Source: a virus. From it: DNA of 64,000 nucleotides. The position numbers and the translations under genes were made by a program. The stretch's first letter is position 1, and every line of letters starts with the position of its first letter. The notes under the pieces were generated by a model, which was given only the letters and a program-made list of their open reading frames with translations, made no database searches and had not been told where the DNA came from. Shown piece by piece: positions 60,060-64,000 of this stretch. The DNA is taken from positions 1 to 64,000 of the IMG/VR virus record IMGVR_UViG_3300037264_004281; one strand, 5' to 3'.

Positions 60060-60067
60060 TATTTATA
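60060..60067 (+). promoter_or_regulatory. candidate late promoter octamer TATTTATA
   Basis: In the 36-bp gap before the SWIM-protein gene, 13 nt before the ATG at 60081. Confidence 0.45.
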
Positions 60068-60080
60068 TTAGATACAATAT

Positions 60081-62057
60081 ATGATTTCTTTTAAGAAAAT
60101 AATGAGACAAGTTTTATCTGAAGTTATGTCTTTTAGAGATTTGTTGGGAAGAAGTGATCCGGCAAGAAAAGATAGAGCAAAACATGTTAGGACAAAATCT
60201 CTTGGAGTAAAAACAATGGATAATAATGAAGCTTGGACTTTTTCTTATAAATCCGAGCCAAGTTGGTCAACTACCGGACAGAGATGGCGGGGGTATGTAA
60301 GATTTTTAAAAGAAGATGTAAAACAAGCAGAGAATGCTGAAGATTTAAATTGTATGGTGGATTGTACTTGTTTTTCTGGGGATGTATTAGTATTAATGGG
60401 TGATGGAACATATAAACCAATAAAAGATATAAAAATAGGAGATTTGGTATATACTCATAAAGGTAGAATAAAAAAAGTAATAAATACGGTTACAAAAAAA
60501 GTAACTACTAAAGATTTAATGTATAGAATAAGAGTATGTGGATTTCCGCATGAAATGATAGTGACCGGAGATCACCCATTTTATACTTTGAGAGGAAATG
60601 ATTTTTGTTTATGTGGATGTCAAACTCCTATATGGGAATCCGTATATTCTCACGAATGTTCTTCACCAGATTTAATTTTAAGCAGAAAATATGCAAAAGG
60701 ACATTATAGAGGAATTAGAGGAAATATTCCTGAAGATAATTGTAAGGGCACATTTAAGTGGATTTCCGTTAAAGATTTGCGAGTTAATGAATGGTTTTTA
60801 ACGCCTTGGTTTGAAAGTGGAAAATTAAAATCTGATTCGGATTTTTCAAGATTAGTAGGATATTATATTGCAGAAGGATGTATTCCGTCTACGCGAGGTA
60901 CAACGGTTAGATTAACTTTTAATATAAACGAATGGAATACCTTGGGAAAAGATGTTTCTAATATATGTAAAAAACTTGGGTATAAATTTTCATTATTTAA
61001 AAGTAATCATGGGAATTGGTTTGATGTTAGAATTAATGATAAATCGTTTAAAAATTTTTGCATTGAAAATGTTGGAGTTGGTTCTTTAACAAAGAAAATT
61101 TCTCCTAAAATAATGGAATTTGATAACGATTCATTGAAAAATATATTCATTGGATCTATATTGGGAGATGGGTGGATAGATCCTCTTAAAGGAATGAAAT
61201 ATGTTTCTATAAATTTTAATTTAATATCTCAAATTTCTACCATATTAAACAAACTTCATATTAGACATACCATCTCTATATCGAATAAAAATAATAATAA
61301 TAAATTGCGACATACACTATTTCAAGTGGTTATTCCTAGAGGGGAAAATGCAGAAATAGTTAGAGATTGGTTAAAACCATATCTTAGAGAAAAAGATTTA
61401 TTTATATCTTCTCAAGATGATTTAAGATCTAAACATCATAGTAGATCGGAAGGATATCTTAAATCTATAAAATTGTATGAAAAAATACAATATGATGGAT
61501 TAGTATATGACATCACTGTAGAAGATGATGAATCTTTTATAGCAAACGGAATAGCAGTTCACAATTGTCCTGATTATAGATTTAGGTGGGCGTATAGGAA
61601 TGCGGAAGCGGATGCGGGAGCGTTAGGACCGGGGGCGTGGAATAAAAATAATGGAAATCCACCAAGGTATCCTAATACAGATTTAGGCACGGGAATGTGT
61701 AAACATTTAATTTCTCTTGGAGAATACTTAAAAACAAAAATAGATCCTACTGCACCAGAACCTCCGGAAGAACCAGTTTCAAAAAAACCAGTTAAACCAA
61801 TAACAAACCCCAGAGCATATGTGCCGCCTAAAGAAAAATTGCCCATTCAACCAAAATTAGGTGTAGCACCAGAACCTCCGAAAGATCAAAAAAAGCCAGT
61901 TAAACCAATAACGCCTATAACCCCAACTCCTTATTCAGATACAAGGTCGGGTGATTTATTAGAAGGAAAAAACAAGTTGTACGGAGAAATGGAAAAGTTT
62001 GTTAAAGATAATCCTGAATTTGAAGTACCATATGAAGATGAACCAGAAAGATCTTAA
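60081..62057 (+). CDS. SWIM zinc-finger protein interrupted by an intein
   Basis: A 658-residue precursor; removing residues 97-495 leaves 259 residues. The N-terminal helix MISFKKIMRQVLSEVMSF is targeting-like with a possible VLSE/V cleavage. The extein carries a SWIM motif CxCx(n)CxH: Cys95-Thr-[intein]-Cys496-Pro-Asp-Tyr, then GMCKHL with Cys540 and His542. SWIM domains bind nucleic acid or protein. A Pro-rich repeat tail (EPPEEPVSKKPVKPI, KKPVKPITPI) follows. The intein separates the zinc ligands, so the finger forms only after splicing. The role in the phage is unknown. The 3' end overlaps the next gene by about 20 bp. Confidence 0.8.
   Translation: MISFKKIMRQVLSEVMSFRDLLGRSDPARKDRAKHVRTKSLGVKTMDNNEAWTFSYKSEPSWSTTGQRWRGYVRFLKEDVKQAENAEDLNCMVDCTCFSGDVLVLMGDGTYKPIKDIKIGDLVYTHKGRIKKVINTVTKKVTTKDLMYRIRVCGFPHEMIVTGDHPFYTLRGNDFCLCGCQTPIWESVYSHECSSPDLILSRKYAKGHYRGIRGNIPEDNCKGTFKWISVKDLRVNEWFLTPWFESGKLKSDSDFSRLVGYYIAEGCIPSTRGTTVRLTFNINEWNTLGKDVSNICKKLGYKFSLFKSNHGNWFDVRINDKSFKNFCIENVGVGSLTKKISPKIMEFDNDSLKNIFIGSILGDGWIDPLKGMKYVSINFNLISQISTILNKLHIRHTISISNKNNNNKLRHTLFQVVIPRGENAEIVRDWLKPYLREKDLFISSQDDLRSKHHSRSEGYLKSIKLYEKIQYDGLVYDITVEDDESFIANGIAVHNCPDYRFRWAYRNAEADAGALGPGAWNKNNGNPPRYPNTDLGTGMCKHLISLGEYLKTKIDPTAPEPPEEPVSKKPVKPITNPRAYVPPKEKLPIQPKLGVAPEPPKDQKKPVKPITPITPTPYSDTRSGDLLEGKNKLYGEMEKFVKDNPEFEVPYEDEPERS
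60369..61565 (+). mobile_element. intein with LAGLIDADG endonuclease inside a SWIM motif
   Basis: A 399-residue intein from Cys97 (CFSGDVLVLMGDGTYKPIKD) to Asn495 (SFIANGIAVHN), followed by Cys496. All canonical splicing residues are present: the first Cys, block B TGDHPFYT, the penultimate His, the final Asn and the +1 Cys. Two LAGLIDADG-like motifs, LVGYYIAEGC and IFIGSILGDGWI, mark the homing endonuclease. It appears fully functional for splicing by sequence. Confidence 0.93.
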
Positions 62058-63060
62058 AACTTTAATTAGACAAATAATTAAGGAAGCGATTAATATAGTA
62101 GAGAAACTCCAAGGAGGAGAATGGTGGATTTATCCTGGTGGCGATGTTCAATTTGCGGATATTAATATAGGAGATTCTGGACATGAAGGATATGTCATTC
62201 AACATTTATCTGGAGAAATATTAAGTCATTTCGGACTTGAAATAGATGAACCGGGGTTATTAGCACAGCATGAAGAAGAACTTAAGCAGGCTTTAATAAA
62301 TGATGGAAAATTATCTCCAGAAGAACAAGAAGAATGGGAAATGAAAAGTCCATCGGAAATTATTTTGAGAAAAGTAATTGAAACGGGGTTGTATAAAGAT
62401 GCTAAACAAGCGGAAGATGCAGTTTATATAGCTTATGGATCGTCATCCAGAGATGGAAGAGATTATGCTATGAAGTATTTAGGATGGAAAAGATTAGATA
62501 TAAGAAGTTCTGGCGCATATGTTCAAACTTGGTTTTTAACTCCCGAGGATCTTGGAGATATTGCTTGTGGTGTTTCAGATGCGGGGGAAGATTATGGAGA
62601 AGAACCAGGAGAAGAAGATACTCAAACAGTTGAAATAGAAGTTAGAAGTAATAATAAAAGATATATAAATATTCCTTTAGATGTATTACATCAACCGGAT
62701 GCTATGAATGCTCTTGGTGATTATAAAGCAAAAACATCTTGGATTAATGAATCCATTTTCCATGAAAATAAAGATTGGATAATGTATGAAGGAGACGGTA
62801 AAGTTACTACTCTTTTTAAAGATAAGTCAAGGTTAGCGTTGGAAGTTAGATATCACGATAAGAGAGGCATTGATAAAGATAAATATAAAAGCAAGGCAGC
62901 AAGTAGATGGAAATCTATTGCTAGAGAAATTTATAATGGAACGGGATTAAGTGAAGGAGGAAATCCTATTATTAAACCTTGGAAAGTCTGTTTTCAAGAA
63001 GCGTTAGATGATCCGAGAATGAAAGAATTTATTAAAAAGGATTTTAATCCTATATTTTAA
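62038..63060 (+). CDS. hypothetical protein with capsid-targeting-like N-terminus
   Basis: A 340-residue acidic protein. The N-terminal helix NQKDLKTLIRQIIKEAINIVEK matches the recurrent pattern closely, with a gp21-like site IIKE/A. It is followed by GGEWWIYPGGDVQFADINIG. The remainder contains a charged middle and a C-terminal domain with no recognised fold. The frame is open from 61999; ATGs at 62032 and 62038 both precede the helix, and the later start gives the best fit to the family of N-termini. It overlaps the SWIM gene and converges with the minus-strand gene at 63057. Confidence 0.6.
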   Translation: MNQKDLKTLIRQIIKEAINIVEKLQGGEWWIYPGGDVQFADINIGDSGHEGYVIQHLSGEILSHFGLEIDEPGLLAQHEEELKQALINDGKLSPEEQEEWEMKSPSEIILRKVIETGLYKDAKQAEDAVYIAYGSSSRDGRDYAMKYLGWKRLDIRSSGAYVQTWFLTPEDLGDIACGVSDAGEDYGEEPGEEDTQTVEIEVRSNNKRYINIPLDVLHQPDAMNALGDYKAKTSWINESIFHENKDWIMYEGDGKVTTLFKDKSRLALEVRYHDKRGIDKDKYKSKAASRWKSIAREIYNGTGLSEGGNPIIKPWKVCFQEALDDPRMKEFIKKDFNPIF

Positions 63061-63332
63061 AGTTCGGTTGTAAATGCCTTGGCAATCATATTTCCAGTGT
63101 TTGTTATAGAAAATTTCTTTGTGTACCCAGCATCAATTACTTTAACGCCTTTCAAATATACAGTCCCATTTGGAGTTACCCTAACTTGTTCAGCAAATCC
63201 ACTATTTTCTATTATCTGATGCGCGTATATTGAATCGGCAATTACATTATAATAAAATGTATTGATAGCAGGACCAGTACCACCAAAATTAATATTAGGA
63301 AATGGACCGGGATTTGTTAATGCAAAGTTCAT
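63057..63332 (-). CDS. hypothetical small beta-rich protein
   Basis: A 91-residue protein that looks beta-rich and Gly/Asn-rich, typical of small virion proteins (NINFGGTGPAINTFYYN). Its start overlaps the stop of the upstream minus-strand gene by 4 bp (ATGA). It converges with the plus-strand gene, overlapping its end by 4 bp. No family recognised. Confidence 0.55.
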   Translation of the reverse strand: MNFALTNPGPFPNINFGGTGPAINTFYYNVIADSIYAHQIIENSGFAEQVRVTPNGTVYLKGVKVIDAGYTKKFSITNTGNMIAKAFTTEL

Positions 63333-63997
63333 ATTGTACTATTATACGATCTTCCTGCATGTGTTGTATCCTGAACTGCTTCAACATACATTGGAATACT
63401 TCTGTCATACCAAGACATTGTATATTGTCCACCAGCTATTGTTGTTCCATACTTAACTAATTCCCCAGTATCTGCACGGTGAAGTCCTACAGTTATTCCT
63501 GACCCACCACCAGTATATCCAGAAATACTACCCGTAACATTTGTAATAATAGAATGATATGTTATTAAATCACTAAACGCTGTGTACCAAGGATCTACTA
63601 ACATATAACTTCTTGTCGTTTCTGGATTGAATGTAGCATACCAAGGATTTGCTGATGAAGTAGGTTGACCCGGATATCTTGCCATTAATCCAGATTGATC
63701 TGGTTGGATAACATCTGTCATTCCTGATTCTGCCGCAGCAGCAGAAGTAGAGACTCCATCTTCACTTAGTTGTATTGTACTAGGTCCATAACTTTGAGAA
63801 TTAAAATAATCATTTACAGTTGCTAAAGGCGCAATATATTTTCTTGACGTTCTTACGGCATCATAATTTTGTACTGCCTTAATCCAATATCCAAATGCGT
63901 TGATATAATAATCATCTTCGGGTAATGTATTATCAACTTGATTATCTTCTATTAAACTTCTTACATATGTTAATCCAGTTTCCCTAGATCCGGTCAT
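63329..63997 (-). CDS. probable virion protein with Ig-like C-terminal domain, possibly partial
   Basis: At least 222 residues; the frame has no stop between the ATG at 63997 and the window edge, so the real start may lie outside. The last about 70 residues (GSISGYTGGGSGITVGLHRAD, then YTMSWYDRSIPMYVEAVQD) look like a carboxypeptidase-regulatory or Ig-like beta sandwich, common in phage surface proteins. The upstream part, rich in Tyr, Asn and Ser with PNPWY/DPWY-like motifs, is unrecognised. It is translationally coupled to the 91-residue gene downstream. Confidence 0.55.
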   Translation of the reverse strand: MTGSRETGLTYVRSLIEDNQVDNTLPEDDYYINAFGYWIKAVQNYDAVRTSRKYIAPLATVNDYFNSQSYGPSTIQLSEDGVSTSAAAAESGMTDVIQPDQSGLMARYPGQPTSSANPWYATFNPETTRSYMLVDPWYTAFSDLITYHSIITNVTGSISGYTGGGSGITVGLHRADTGELVKYGTTIAGGQYTMSWYDRSIPMYVEAVQDTTHAGRSYNSTI

Positions 63998-64000
63998 TTG

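Noticed and set aside
1050-60067. T4-type late promoters TATAAATA on the opposite strand
   Set aside because: The octamer is the reverse complement of the T4 element, but it keeps a fixed orientation relative to the downstream gene, including the minus-strand gene at 53937, so a same-direction promoter fits better than antisense promoters.
1-64000. Integrated prophage
   Set aside because: No integrase, attachment site, lysogeny regulator or bacterial flanking gene was seen; gene content is that of a virulent T4-like phage.

Overview
This window is an AT-rich stretch of a tailed bacteriophage genome, most likely a large T4-related myovirus (Caudoviricetes). The evidence is the near-complete set of T4-type morphogenesis genes: gp25- and gp6-like baseplate wedge proteins, large terminase, portal, gp21-like prohead protease, gp22-like scaffold and gp23-like major capsid protein. 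It also carries a gp55-like late sigma factor, a primase and Mre11/Rad50-type recombination functions. No integrase, bacterial flank or ribosomal operon is visible. The host cannot be named. The phage HPr looks most like HPr of HPrK-containing Gram-negative lineages, but this is only an impression.

Layout. 1-1022: end of a tRNA cluster (tRNA-Ser CGA) followed directly by an HPr-like phosphocarrier and small genes. 1061-2138: PhoH-type ATPase and its partner. 2166-5948: three tandem paralogous virion proteins with ASYAIT repeats. 6086-9098: Hsp20, membrane proteins and the gp55-like late sigma factor. 9160-30446: a long baseplate/tail/adhesin cluster. It includes a 1733-residue protein built on a 79-residue repeat, a 1552-residue tail protein, and an adhesin with FG-GAP-like propeller repeats and dockerin-like motifs. 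30519-37193: DNA metabolism (RuvC-like resolvase, two GIY-YIG-type ORFs, primase, PD-(D/E)XK-like nuclease, Dam-type methylase, and a single-chain Mre11-Rad50 fusion). 37239-50276: a tail protein, terminase and portal (each interrupted by an intein), head accessory proteins and prohead protease. 50669-53426: GMP reductase, a nucleotidyltransferase and mini zinc-ribbon proteins. 53428-55119: a minus-strand island. 55296-58484: scaffold and major capsid protein. 58600-63060: a broken GIY-YIG gene, an ATP-grasp protein, a SWIM zinc-finger protein split by a third intein, and an unknown protein. 63057-end: minus-strand probable virion proteins.

Two regulatory patterns stand out. First, four genes have sigma70-like promoters whose -10 box ends only 5 to 8 nt before the start codon, predicting leaderless mRNAs. 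Second, many transcription units, on both strands and always oriented with the gene, begin with an octamer TA(T/C)TTAT(A/T), often 3 to 7 nt before the start codon. This is a good candidate for the late promoter read by the gp55-like sigma factor.

Other points of interest are the intein inserted exactly inside the CxC half of a SWIM zinc motif, an N-terminal helix shared by several proteins that resembles the T4 capsid-targeting sequence, the phage-borne HPr, and a possible two-gene restriction-modification pair. Functions are inferred from motif recognition alone; no database search was run.
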